Assembly (NCBI RefSeq): GCF_900111985.1
Contig: NZ_FOKI01000020.1
Span: 1 to 64,000, forward strand
DNA from: Clostridium frigidicarnis
GTDB taxonomy: Bacteria; Bacillota; Clostridia; Clostridiales; Clostridiaceae
Length of the DNA: 64,000 nucleotides
Reading direction: 5' to 3'
Shown in pieces: positions 39,581 through 47,993 of this stretch (position 1 is its first letter; each line of letters opens with the position of its first letter). A program made the position numbers and the translations under genes. The notes beneath the pieces are model-generated. The model was given only the letters and a program-made list of their open reading frames with translations. It ran no database searches and was not told the DNA's origin.

Positions 39581-39623
39581 AAAAATAAAGTAATTTCACA
39601 AAAATATTCTGTGAAATTACTTT
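39581..39623 (-). terminator. Terminator of ispE
   Basis: Perfect 14-bp hairpin (39587-39600 with 39610-39623) followed on the minus strand by ATTTTTTTATA. The repeat element at 39624-39751 lies between it and the ispE coding end. Confidence 0.88.
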
Positions 39624-39751
39624 ATATGGGTATCTCATCCAATGTCTAGCAAACTTACCACTCCACCATTCTATAAGTTAGATGTAAGAAGCCGGTACTA
39701 CTATGAATAAGTGATTCTACACTCCCTCTAAATCTAAGAACCACTTGATAT
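39624..39751 (-). repeat. 3'-UTR repeat element, copy B (spans ispE stop)
   Basis: The 21-nt core at 39731-39751 matches 2200-2220 after mreB with one mismatch. Here the core provides the last five codons and stop codon of ispE. The rest of the stretch to the terminator is non-coding and relatively GC-rich for this genome. Confidence 0.55.
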
Positions 39752-40588
39752 TGTTCTTGTTATATACACATCTCGATACTTATCTTTCATAGTATCATAA
39801 CATCTTTGAGCTGTTAGCATGTCTCCAAATATACCAAATACAGTTGGTCCACTTCCACTCATAAGAGATCCTATTGCGCCTAATTCCAACATATCTACTT
39901 TTATACTCTTTATAACCCTGTGTTTATTTATTGTCACATTTTCTAAAACATTTCTCATATTTCTACATATAGAATTTAAATCATTTCTTTTCATTGCATT
40001 AATAATAACTTCTGTTTTAGGATGTTTTCTTATTAATTCTAAGTTTAAATCACCATATACTTCCTTTGTTGAAACACCAAATGATGGTTTTACAATAACT
40101 AATATGCAATTATTAAATGGTTCTAATTCTGTTATATTTTCTCCTATTCCTTTACAGAGAGCTGTGCCTCCAAGTATACAATATGGTATATCTGCACCTA
40201 TCTTAATTCCTAGCCTCATCAATTCTTTAATTGGTGCATTTACCTCAAAGACCTTATTCATTAACTTCAATACAGCTGCAGCATTCGTACTTCCCCCTGC
40301 CATTCCTGCTGATACCGGTATATTTTTAAATATATCTATTTTGACTCCAGATTTTATATTGTAGTTATCCAAAAACAATCTAGCTGCTTTATATGCTAAA
40401 TTTCGTTCATCAGTAGGTACATAACTTTTATTACATACTATTTCTATTCCTTTTTCACTTTTAGCAACTTCTACAAAATCGTATAGATCTATAGTTTGCA
40501 TTATCATTTCTAACAAATGATACCCATCTTGCCTTTTTCCAATTACATCTAATGATATATTAACTTTTGCATAAGCCTTAATTTTCAT
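39734..40588 (-). CDS. ispE: 4-diphosphocytidyl-2-C-methyl-D-erythritol kinase
   Basis: GHMP kinase of the MEP isoprenoid pathway. AYAKVNISLDVIGKRQDGYHLLEMIMQ at the start, the ATP loop IPVSAGMAGGSTNAAAVL near residue 90 and GSLMSGSGPTVFGIF near the end are all intact. The ATG at 40588 follows AAGGTGGG; a longer frame adds 21 unlikely residues. 284 residues. The last codons and stop fall inside a dispersed repeat core. Confidence 0.95.
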   Translation of the reverse strand: MKIKAYAKVNISLDVIGKRQDGYHLLEMIMQTIDLYDFVEVAKSEKGIEIVCNKSYVPTDERNLAYKAARLFLDNYNIKSGVKIDIFKNIPVSAGMAGGSTNAAAVLKLMNKVFEVNAPIKELMRLGIKIGADIPYCILGGTALCKGIGENITELEPFNNCILVIVKPSFGVSTKEVYGDLNLELIRKHPKTEVIINAMKRNDLNSICRNMRNVLENVTINKHRVIKSIKVDMLELGAIGSLMSGSGPTVFGIFGDMLTAQRCYDTMKDKYRDVYITRTISSGS

Positions 40589-40653
40589 TAATTGTCCCAC
40601 CTTAAATTTTCTTATAGTTATAATTTTATTATATAAATATATATATTGCAATT

Positions 40654-40813
40654 AAGGTACATGAAAGAAAATAATAAGTCAGTATGCTAGTCTATTTCGT
40701 GTCATACTGCGTCAGTAATATTAGCCCATAGCCCTGCTTTGAACCGATATTACCTCCTTGTTTGACCCAAAATATATAGCATCTTTGACTTGTTATTTTC
40801 TTTCATGTACCTA
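40654..40813. repeat. Miniature inverted-repeat element, copy 1 (full length)
   Basis: A 160-nt palindromic unit between ispE and cphA. The ends 40654-40681 and 40786-40813 are 28-nt inverted repeats matching at 26 positions. Read on the minus strand, the interior aligns well with copy 4 (62362-62502), including the stretch CTAATATTACTGACGCAGT and a central hairpin. No coding capacity. Confidence 0.75.
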
Positions 40814-40856
40814 ACTAAAAACAATTAACCTATGTCAAATTTTATTCGTAAATATT

Positions 40857-40902
40857 AAAGGTTATTATAAAGTTCTATTAACGAATTTTATAATAACCTT
40901 TA
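40857..40902 (-). terminator. Terminator of cphA
   Basis: Arms AAAGGTTATTATAAA / TTTATAATAACCTTT with a 13-nt loop, just past the cphA stop. The U-run on the minus strand is weak. Confidence 0.65.
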
Positions 40903-40908
40903 TAATTT

Positions 40909-43524
40909 TTATTGATTTATCGCATTATTCTTTATTTTATTTTTTTCATGGTTTTTAATTATTTTAAGAAGTTCTTCATACTCCTCAAAAAATACAACTA
41001 CTATATCATCTCTATCCATAGAGTCTAAGGCTTCTTTTAATGCTAATTCTTCATCAAGCACAATTGATACTTTGTGATTTTTAGACGACAAGATACCTTC
41101 TTTTAGTAATTGTGCTATTTCTCCATTTCCTCTTCCTCTCTTATCCTTATCTTCTTTTACATATACTTTATCAAGCATCTCTCCGCAATATCGTCCTACT
41201 TCTTTAACTTGATAATCTAACCTATCTCCCGGCACACCTATAACACCTATTATTTTATTATGTTTCATTTTCTTAAGTGAACTTAATACCGCCTTATATC
41301 CATCAAGATTGTGACCATAATCCAATACTACTTTTCCATTATTAACCTCAAAAACATTAAATCTACCAGGATTATTCTCTTCGTTAGACCTAAAAGTTTT
41401 TATTCCTTTAGCTATTGTGCAATAATCAACTCCTAGTCCAACCAATGCACTGCATGCTGCTAATGAATTTTCTATGTTATGCTTTAAAAGCCCATTAAAA
41501 GTTATAGGTATTTCATCTACATCAGCTATATAAAATATTTTTTTATTTTGCTCTATATATATAGAATTATTTTTTATATATACACCATATCCACCATTTT
41601 TTATGTTATCTAATAAATATGGATTATCATCATGCTTGGAAAAAATTATTATATTGCCCTTTGCTCTTTCTAATAGTGACATACTAACTGGATCATCTGC
41701 ATTTAATACACTATATCCATCTTCTTTTACAGCCTCTGTAACCAATGATTTCACATTAGCTATTTGCTCAACTGTTTCTATTCCATCTATCCCTATATGA
41801 TCATCTGATACATTGGTTATCAAGCCCACATCTGCCAAATCATAACAAAGTCCATTTCTTATAAGACCGCCTCTAGCTGTTTCTAAAACTGCCACCTCTA
41901 CGTCTTTATTCATAAGTACAGTTCTTCCACTTTCGAAACCAGTATCATCACCTTTATCTATACATATATCATTTATATAAATTCCCGATGTTGTTGTCAT
42001 CCCTACTTTATATCCCATGATTTTTAGTGTATGATAAATTAACCTTGTGGTAGTTGTTTTGCCATTAGTTCCTGTAATAGATATTAATGGTATGCTTTTA
42101 ATCTTGTCTTTAAACATCATATCTATTATAGCCCCTGCTACATCTCTTTCTTTTCCTTCAAATGGATAATGATGCATTCTTATTCCTGGTGCTGCATTCA
42201 CCTCAATTACAACTCCATTTTGATTATATAAAGGTATTGATAAATCCATAGCACAAACATCTATTCCGCATATATTTAAATCTAGTGATTTTGCTACTCT
42301 TTCAAAAAGTATTATATTTTCTTTACATATTTTTTCCGTAACATCAACTGCAACTCCACCTGTTGATATGTTTGCGTTTTCTCTTAAAAATACTTTTTCA
42401 TTGACTTTAGGAACATGATTCAAACTATATCCATACTTATCTAAAGTTCTTGTTACTGTTGAATCTATTTTTACTTTTGTTAGAGGTTTTTCATGATCTT
42501 CTCCTCTTCTTTCATCTGAATTAAGCTCATAGATTAAGGACTTTATGTCATCTCTACCATTACCTATTATATAGGGAGGTAATCTTAAAGATGCTGCAAT
42601 AAGTTTTCCATCTATCATACATACTCTAAAATCATTTCCTACATGATGTTTTTCAATTAATATCTCATTAAACTCATCCTTAATTTTTTTGAATGCATTT
42701 ACCAATTCAGCCTGAGTTTTTATATCTACGACGACTCCATTTCCATGATTTCCGAAACGTGGTTTTAAAACCACAGGATATCCTATAGCTTCTGCTTGTA
42801 TTAAGGCTTCTAAACAACTATTTATTTTTCCACCTCTTGCTACAGGTATGCATTGATTTTCTAATATTTTTTTTGTCATATATTTATCACAAGCTATATC
42901 TACAGATGTACATTTTGTATCATTCGCTATAGTGGCTTCTACTATACAGCTATTTTTTCCATATCCAATTTGAAAAATACCACTATCAAAAAGCTCTACA
43001 AATGGAATTTCTCTAGATTTAGCTGCATTTAGTATTGCTTCTGTACTTGGTCCTATACTCTCTTTTTCTAAAATAATCTTAACTGAATCTAATCTTTGTT
43101 GTAAGTTAAAGTCCTTTTGCGAAATTAATGAATTTAAATAATCTACAGCTAGCTTTACTAAAGCTAACCCTGTTTGCTTATATTTATATTGAAAAATTAT
43201 ATAATATCTTTCACCCTCAATTACTCTAGCTTTACCATATGAGACATCTAATCCTAACCTTTCATGTAAAGCTATAGTTGTATGTTCACAAACGTGAGCT
43301 AAGTATGTTCCCTCACCTAACCTTGTTACAAACCCACCCTCTTCGTAAATTCCACAGCGATGCAATTTTAATTCTGGAAGTGATGAAACAAGTTTTTCAT
43401 TTAATCCTCTTATATCTTTAGTAGGAATCTCACTATAACCCTGTAAATCCAAATCAACTCTAATACATTTTCTATGGGAATATACATTCCTACCTTCAAA
43501 TATTCTGTAGTTAATTATTTTCAT
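40909..43524 (-). CDS. cphA: Cyanophycin synthetase
   Basis: Polymerises Asp and Arg into cyanophycin, a nitrogen reserve, using ATP. The 871 residues have the N-terminal domain (to about 160), an ATP-grasp domain (about 215-480; PVVLKPRFGNHGNGV, ILIEKHHVGNDFRVCMIDGKL, VIEVNAAPGIRMHHYPFEG) and a Mur-ligase-like domain with P-loop ISITGTNGKTTTTRLIYHT. Length is that of cyanobacterial CphA. It overlaps cphB by 14 nt, so make-and-degrade functions are one operon. In a spore former this polymer may be stored during sporulation; that is inference. Confidence 0.94.
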   Translation of the reverse strand: MKIINYRIFEGRNVYSHRKCIRVDLDLQGYSEIPTKDIRGLNEKLVSSLPELKLHRCGIYEEGGFVTRLGEGTYLAHVCEHTTIALHERLGLDVSYGKARVIEGERYYIIFQYKYKQTGLALVKLAVDYLNSLISQKDFNLQQRLDSVKIILEKESIGPSTEAILNAAKSREIPFVELFDSGIFQIGYGKNSCIVEATIANDTKCTSVDIACDKYMTKKILENQCIPVARGGKINSCLEALIQAEAIGYPVVLKPRFGNHGNGVVVDIKTQAELVNAFKKIKDEFNEILIEKHHVGNDFRVCMIDGKLIAASLRLPPYIIGNGRDDIKSLIYELNSDERRGEDHEKPLTKVKIDSTVTRTLDKYGYSLNHVPKVNEKVFLRENANISTGGVAVDVTEKICKENIILFERVAKSLDLNICGIDVCAMDLSIPLYNQNGVVIEVNAAPGIRMHHYPFEGKERDVAGAIIDMMFKDKIKSIPLISITGTNGKTTTTRLIYHTLKIMGYKVGMTTTSGIYINDICIDKGDDTGFESGRTVLMNKDVEVAVLETARGGLIRNGLCYDLADVGLITNVSDDHIGIDGIETVEQIANVKSLVTEAVKEDGYSVLNADDPVSMSLLERAKGNIIIFSKHDDNPYLLDNIKNGGYGVYIKNNSIYIEQNKKIFYIADVDEIPITFNGLLKHNIENSLAACSALVGLGVDYCTIAKGIKTFRSNEENNPGRFNVFEVNNGKVVLDYGHNLDGYKAVLSSLKKMKHNKIIGVIGVPGDRLDYQVKEVGRYCGEMLDKVYVKEDKDKRGRGNGEIAQLLKEGILSSKNHKVSIVLDEELALKEALDSMDRDDIVVVFFEEYEELLKIIKNHEKNKIKNNAINQ

Positions 43525-44341
43525 TATTAAGCCTTTCCTCCTCTAAGGGTTTTCTAGTTAATAAATTAAAGTTGTTTCCCTCTTTTAGTATATGCATTTT
43601 CACATTAAACATAGATAAAACCTCATCTTGATTTTGCTCTGATACATTAGAATAAGAAATACAACTTCCATCTATAACATAAACTGCACCTGAACCCATT
43701 ATTGTAAACTTACCATCGTTGTCCACAATTATAGCTGTATCCTCATCTATTCCTATTCCTAAAACATCTGGATTTTCAGCTACGCCACCTAGTAATCTTC
43801 CAATTCTTCCTCTTTGTGCAAAGTGTTGATCTATTATAACTCTATCAATCAAACCTAAACCTGGTGCCATTTTTAGAGTACATTTTTTAGGTGATTCTTC
43901 ATCATCTCCATTAACTACCATTGTTGAACTCATAACCGAAGCACCTGCTGATGTACCTGCAAATATACAACCTTTGGAATATGCATCTTTTAACTCTTTA
44001 TGAAGAGGCGTTCCTCCTACTATACTAGTTATTCTAAGTTGATCCCCGCCTGTAAAAAATATAAGCTTTGCATTTTTTACTAGTGATATTTTTTCTTCCC
44101 TATGTGCTTCTTCTCTACTTTGAACATCTAGTATAGATATATTTTTCACACCCAAATTGCTAAATAGTTCATTATACTTATCACCAGCTTCTTTAGGGTT
44201 TGTAGTTGCTATAGTTGCTATAACTAATTCGCCAGTATTTTTATCTATACTATCTCTAACTATTTTCAATATCTCTTTGTTTCCCTCTTTATCTTCAGCT
44301 CCTCCAATTATTATAAGTTTTCCCTTAATAATTTCTTTCAT
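43511..44341 (-). CDS. cphB: Cyanophycinase
   Basis: Serine peptidase-like exo-hydrolase that releases beta-Asp-Arg dipeptides. GKLIIIGGAEDKEGN at the start, FFTGGDQLRI, and the nucleophile elbow FAGTSAGASVMSS (S131), followed by DQHFAQRGRIGRLL, are all present. 276 residues. The ATG at 44341 follows GAGGTGGTG. It lacks a signal peptide, so it acts inside the cell. Confidence 0.94.
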   Translation of the reverse strand: MKEIIKGKLIIIGGAEDKEGNKEILKIVRDSIDKNTGELVIATIATTNPKEAGDKYNELFSNLGVKNISILDVQSREEAHREEKISLVKNAKLIFFTGGDQLRITSIVGGTPLHKELKDAYSKGCIFAGTSAGASVMSSTMVVNGDDEESPKKCTLKMAPGLGLIDRVIIDQHFAQRGRIGRLLGGVAENPDVLGIGIDEDTAIIVDNDGKFTIMGSGAVYVIDGSCISYSNVSEQNQDEVLSMFNVKMHILKEGNNFNLLTRKPLEEERLNNENN

Positions 44342-44490
44342 TTGCACCACCTCTTATAACTGTATTCTATATTTTACCCACAAAATTAGTATTTATTCAC
44401 CAAAACTTCATATGTATTTAGGTCATCGATTCATAATTCTAGTCTTTACCATGAAGTTAATTTTATACCTATTAATAAAACAACTTAGAC

Positions 44491-44523
44491 ATAAAAAAAG
44501 CGAAGATTTATACTCTTCGCTTT
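44491..44523 (-). terminator. Terminator of the SipL-like gene
   Basis: Hairpin AAAGCGAAGA / TCTTCGCTTT with 7-nt loop and minus-strand tail TTTTTTTATG. Confidence 0.92.
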
Positions 44524-44558
44524 CTATTTATATATTTAAATTTAATTTTCTATATTTT

Positions 44559-46127
44559 TTATATTAAAGCTCTTCCTGGTATAAGAAGTTTATCTCCTGG
44601 TTTTATCAACTGAATTGGATCAATTCCATTCAGTGATATTAGTTGCTCTACTGTAGTTGAATAGTGCTTTGCTATAGACCATAAATTATCACCAGGTTGT
44701 ACAATATATATTGTTAATGAAGCTTTTTTTTCAGGCTTTGCTTCATCCTTTTTATTTACAGATGTTAAAATATCTTTTGATATGCTGTACATAACATATC
44801 CACATACATGAATAATTGCTTTCACTGCTATAGTATTTGCCTCAATACTAGCTTCTATTGATTCTAACATTGATTTAACTATAAACTGCATATCTTCCTT
44901 TATATTTTGTATTTCTAAAAATGTTGAGAATGGCAGTTCCTCTGATATATTAGAATATCCACATTTATCCTCTACATTATTTTTATACAGTACATTTACT
45001 TTAACTACTCCATCAATCATTAATTTATTATCAATAATTTTTTTATCTGTTATTATTACATTTCCCTTAGTTGTTAATATTTGTACTGGTAATGGTTCAT
45101 CTTTTGATAACTCTATATTGTCCTTTACTATTATTTCTGTTGAATTATGACCATGTAAAACATTCAATTTATATTTTTCTTTATCTATTTCTATTATAGA
45201 TTTAGGAGAATACGCATCCTCTATAACATCATATTGTTCCTTTGTTATTATGCTGGCATCTACTACTATTTTAGAGTCTAAATTTAGTATTCTATTCTCT
45301 CCCAAATCATTTTCTTCAACTTGTATTTCTATGCCCCCTATATTAAATTTATTGAGACACATCATGGAGTCATTTACTGATCCAACTTCAAATTCTTTAT
45401 TTACATAAACATCATCTTGAACAGTATATAACTCTTGTGAGTCTTTTGTTCTATAAACGGTATCAATTTTAACAAATGCTGATATATTTACTTTCCCCTC
45501 TGACAATGTTATATCTTGTTTGTGAATATTTAAATCCTGTTTTAATATTTTATCAATTTGTGGCTTATCCATAGGAATTTGTACATTACTACTAAAAGGC
45601 ATTTCAAATTCATCCCTACAAACTAATCTATCAACTTCAGCTGGATTTTTCAAAGTTTGTATCTCATCGCTATCTATAATATCTCTAACTATAGGAATAT
45701 TACAATTATTAAACACATCACTTCTTATTGTTAATATGCCTTCCACTCCTATTTTTCTTTCATTTATTATTGATGAGTTAATATGTTCAACATAGCATTC
45801 TATCTCACAATTCATTCTATATTCCACACCTGATATATCTATATAGCTGGAAAACTTATCACTGTAATTAACACTATGAACTCCCATATTTTCATCTTCT
45901 CTTGCTAAATATAGTACATTGTAATTTAATTGTCCTTCAACATAAACCTTATCCTGCATTACTTCTTTATTACTTATCACCGGTCTAACATCTAGCATTA
46001 GGATTTCTAAAACATCTGGATGAGTGTCAGGAATTAAGAACTCTCCCCTAACAACAGCATCACTTGTACCTTGCCCAAGAAATTGCTCATATTCTATATT
46101 CTCTTTTTGAAGTTCTAATTCAGCCAT
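44559..46127 (-). CDS. sipL: SPOCS-domain and LysM protein, SipL/SpoVID-like coat morphogen
   Basis: The 522-residue protein has three repeats of the SPOCS domain (DUF3794; about 30-150, 170-290, 320-440), each with a pattern like PDVLEILMLDVRPVISNKEVMQDKVYVEGQLNYNVLY. A C-terminal LysM (about 473-518; TIYIVQPGDNLWSIAKHYSTTVEQLISLNGI) follows. This is the architecture of clostridial SipL, which binds SpoIVA at the forespore surface to anchor the coat. The ATG at 46127 follows GGGAGGG. Neighbours yabG and veg support a sporulation locus. Confidence 0.88.
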   Translation of the reverse strand: MAELELQKENIEYEQFLGQGTSDAVVRGEFLIPDTHPDVLEILMLDVRPVISNKEVMQDKVYVEGQLNYNVLYLAREDENMGVHSVNYSDKFSSYIDISGVEYRMNCEIECYVEHINSSIINERKIGVEGILTIRSDVFNNCNIPIVRDIIDSDEIQTLKNPAEVDRLVCRDEFEMPFSSNVQIPMDKPQIDKILKQDLNIHKQDITLSEGKVNISAFVKIDTVYRTKDSQELYTVQDDVYVNKEFEVGSVNDSMMCLNKFNIGGIEIQVEENDLGENRILNLDSKIVVDASIITKEQYDVIEDAYSPKSIIEIDKEKYKLNVLHGHNSTEIIVKDNIELSKDEPLPVQILTTKGNVIITDKKIIDNKLMIDGVVKVNVLYKNNVEDKCGYSNISEELPFSTFLEIQNIKEDMQFIVKSMLESIEASIEANTIAVKAIIHVCGYVMYSISKDILTSVNKKDEAKPEKKASLTIYIVQPGDNLWSIAKHYSTTVEQLISLNGIDPIQLIKPGDKLLIPGRALI

Positions 46128-46236
46128 TTTTATCCCTCCCATAAAATTCCTATTTAATATATATTATATACTGCTCTAAAATATGCATATACTTTTATAA
46201 ATTTAATTTATACTTTTAGATTTTGTTAGAAATTTG

Positions 46237-46265
46237 TTGACATTTATCATAATTTGACGTAAAAT
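46237..46265 (+). promoter_or_regulatory. sigma-A-like promoter of candidate small RNA
   Basis: TTGACA (46237-46242), 17 nt, TAAAAT (46260-46265) on the plus strand, facing away from the SipL-like gene and towards an orphan plus-strand terminator at 46326-46356. Confidence 0.55.
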
Positions 46266-46271
46266 TTTAAA

Positions 46272-46356
46272 TAGTTATAGACCATATAACCTCTCATAAA
46301 TTCTCAATACCCTTTATACCATAGTGAAAGATGGACTTTACCATCTTTCTTTTTTT
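46272..46356 (+). ncRNA. Candidate small RNA between the SipL-like gene and veg
   Basis: A consensus promoter, a stretch of about 55 nt without a coding frame, then a terminator hairpin GAAAGATGG / CCATCTTTC (loop ACTTTA) with T7 predict an RNA of about 85 nt. Both flanking genes are on the other strand, so the plus-strand terminator has no other gene to serve. The body contains AACCTCTC, complementary to GAGAGGT-type ribosome binding sites. Nothing else is seen in 46128-46430. Confidence 0.5.
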
Positions 46357-46430
46357 ATGCAAAAATTAAATACATATATAATCATTTTCTTTTATGTGCA
46401 TAAAGCCAAACCCTTCATATTAAATATATA

Positions 46431-46468
46431 AAAAAAAATAGTGGTTAAGAACTAAATTCTTAACCACT
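46431..46468 (-). terminator. Terminator of veg
   Basis: Perfect 12-bp hairpin AGTGGTTAAGAA / TTCTTAACCACT, loop CTAAA, minus-strand tail TTTTTTTTTA. Confidence 0.93.
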
Positions 46469-46474
46469 TATGTT

Positions 46475-46711
46475 TTATTTTCCGAAAACTATTTGAACTG
46501 TCTTTGTCAAAACATCTGAATAACTATATGTCACTGTCCTCTGGGTGTCATTATCCAACCTTATCATAAATATTGCTGGATAAGTCTTTTCTAATACTCC
46601 ACTATTGACTAATATTTTTCTTCTTCCACCATTTGCCTTTAAAGTAACCCTTTCGCCTACATGGCTTTCTATATCTTGTTTTATGGAAGAAAGAGTTTTA
46701 CGTTTTTCCAT
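46475..46711 (-). CDS. veg: Veg family protein
   Basis: The 78 residues (MEKRKTLSSIKQDIESHVGERVTLKANGGRRKIL...) match the Veg family, a small abundant protein linked to biofilm control and spore outgrowth in Bacillus. The ATG at 46711 follows AGAGGGTG; the GTG of a longer frame is part of that site. It lies next to yabG, as in Bacillus. Confidence 0.92.
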   Translation of the reverse strand: MEKRKTLSSIKQDIESHVGERVTLKANGGRRKILVNSGVLEKTYPAIFMIRLDNDTQRTVTYSYSDVLTKTVQIVFGK

Positions 46712-46866
46712 TTTAAACACCCTCTTTCCACTTTATATTATACGTGATTACAGCTCATTTGTCAATCAAACTTAATATTTTATCACGATATAAGTACTAA
46801 TGTCAATGTTAATTTTCTGTTAACAGCATACTTTTTATAATTTATATATACTATTATTCTCAAACA

Positions 46867-46917
46867 CGAAAAAAAATATGCTACAAATTTAAAACATATA
46901 TATTTTGTAGCATATTT
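46867..46917 (-). terminator. Terminator of yabG
   Basis: Hairpin AAATATGCTACAAA / TTTGTAGCATATTT with minus-strand tail TTTTTTTTCG. Confidence 0.9.
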
Positions 46918-46932
46918 GACTATTTAATAGTT

Positions 46933-47814
46933 TTATATATATGGAGATTTAGGGTAACCTTCTCTATATTTGCCTCTAGTTTGAAGACCACCTATTCCTT
47001 TTACTCCAGTTATAGTATTTTCTAATATCTCATTTATAGGTACTATTTTCTCTATATTTGTATATGCGACTTTCTCACATATAAATACAGGGTCTAAACA
47101 GTGAATTAATACTCTACTTGGTGAGCTGGCAAAATTTGCTCCTGCATCTAAAATACTCTCGTAACAAGACTGACATGCCCCTGCAAATATAACTAATTCA
47201 TCATAACTTGAATTATAATTTCTAAGTTCTATTACAGACTGGACAAAATACTTCGAGTTTCTATAATTATTAATATCCATATAATCTGTTGCTTCTTTTA
47301 TCATACCATCATGACCTGTTAAAACCACAATATCCGGTTTAACTGTCTTAACAAGTTCTATAACCTTTGTTGGCTGATCTTTCTCTTTAACGGGAAACCC
47401 CTCTGCAATTAAACCAAGTTGTTTATATACCTTAAGACAGTTTTCTAAATAAGAATTATCTCCATCAATATGAAGAATCTTTCCCGGTCTTCCAAATATC
47501 AGCTCTTTAGACTGTACAATTTTTTCAGTTTTTTGTATTTTCTTAAGACTTGTCCCATCATGGGTATCGCTTCGATGTCCTATAATCCTACTTATTGCAT
47601 CTTTTACAGCCCTATTAAAGACAATATCTTTTTCCCCATTATAATCATCTCTTACTATTTCCAAGTCATTTTCAGGTGCATCTGCAATGATTCTTAAATT
47701 CATTCCTTTAAGTATATATAGTGTATTACCATCTTTGTCTTCTTTCAATTCAATTATTTTAAAAGCAATATCTTTTTTGTAAGATTTTCTAACTACAATA
47801 TCACCTATCTTCAT
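46933..47814 (-). CDS. yabG: YabG sporulation-specific protease
   Basis: Mother-cell protease that trims coat and cortex proteins (in clostridia also germination proteins such as pre-pro-SleC and CspBA). The 293 residues start MKIGDIVVRKSYKKDIAFKI; GRPGKILHIDGDNSYLENCLKVYKQLG, VVLTGHDGM and FAGACQSCYESILDAGANFASSPSRVLIHCLDPV are conserved, the last with the Cys and His regions used for catalysis. The ATG at 47814 follows AAGGGGAAG. Confidence 0.94.
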   Translation of the reverse strand: MKIGDIVVRKSYKKDIAFKIIELKEDKDGNTLYILKGMNLRIIADAPENDLEIVRDDYNGEKDIVFNRAVKDAISRIIGHRSDTHDGTSLKKIQKTEKIVQSKELIFGRPGKILHIDGDNSYLENCLKVYKQLGLIAEGFPVKEKDQPTKVIELVKTVKPDIVVLTGHDGMIKEATDYMDINNYRNSKYFVQSVIELRNYNSSYDELVIFAGACQSCYESILDAGANFASSPSRVLIHCLDPVFICEKVAYTNIEKIVPINEILENTITGVKGIGGLQTRGKYREGYPKSPYI

Positions 47815-47950
47815 CAGACTTCCCCTTAACATTATTTATACTATGTTATAATATGCTTTATAAATTAATATGTCACCATTGTGTTTTTAATTTTCGTCAA
47901 CTAATCCTAAGCTTTAGATGTGTTTTACAATTAATCTATTTGAAACTTAG

Positions 47951-47982
47951 AAGAGGCCTAGTTTTAATTCACTAGACCTCTT
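47951..47982 (-). terminator. Hairpin after ptsG
   Basis: Arms AAGAGGCCTAG / CTAGACCTCTT pair with one mismatch, 12 nt past the ptsG stop. The minus-strand tail is only moderately T-rich. Confidence 0.6.
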
Positions 47983-47993
47983 TAATAGTAACA

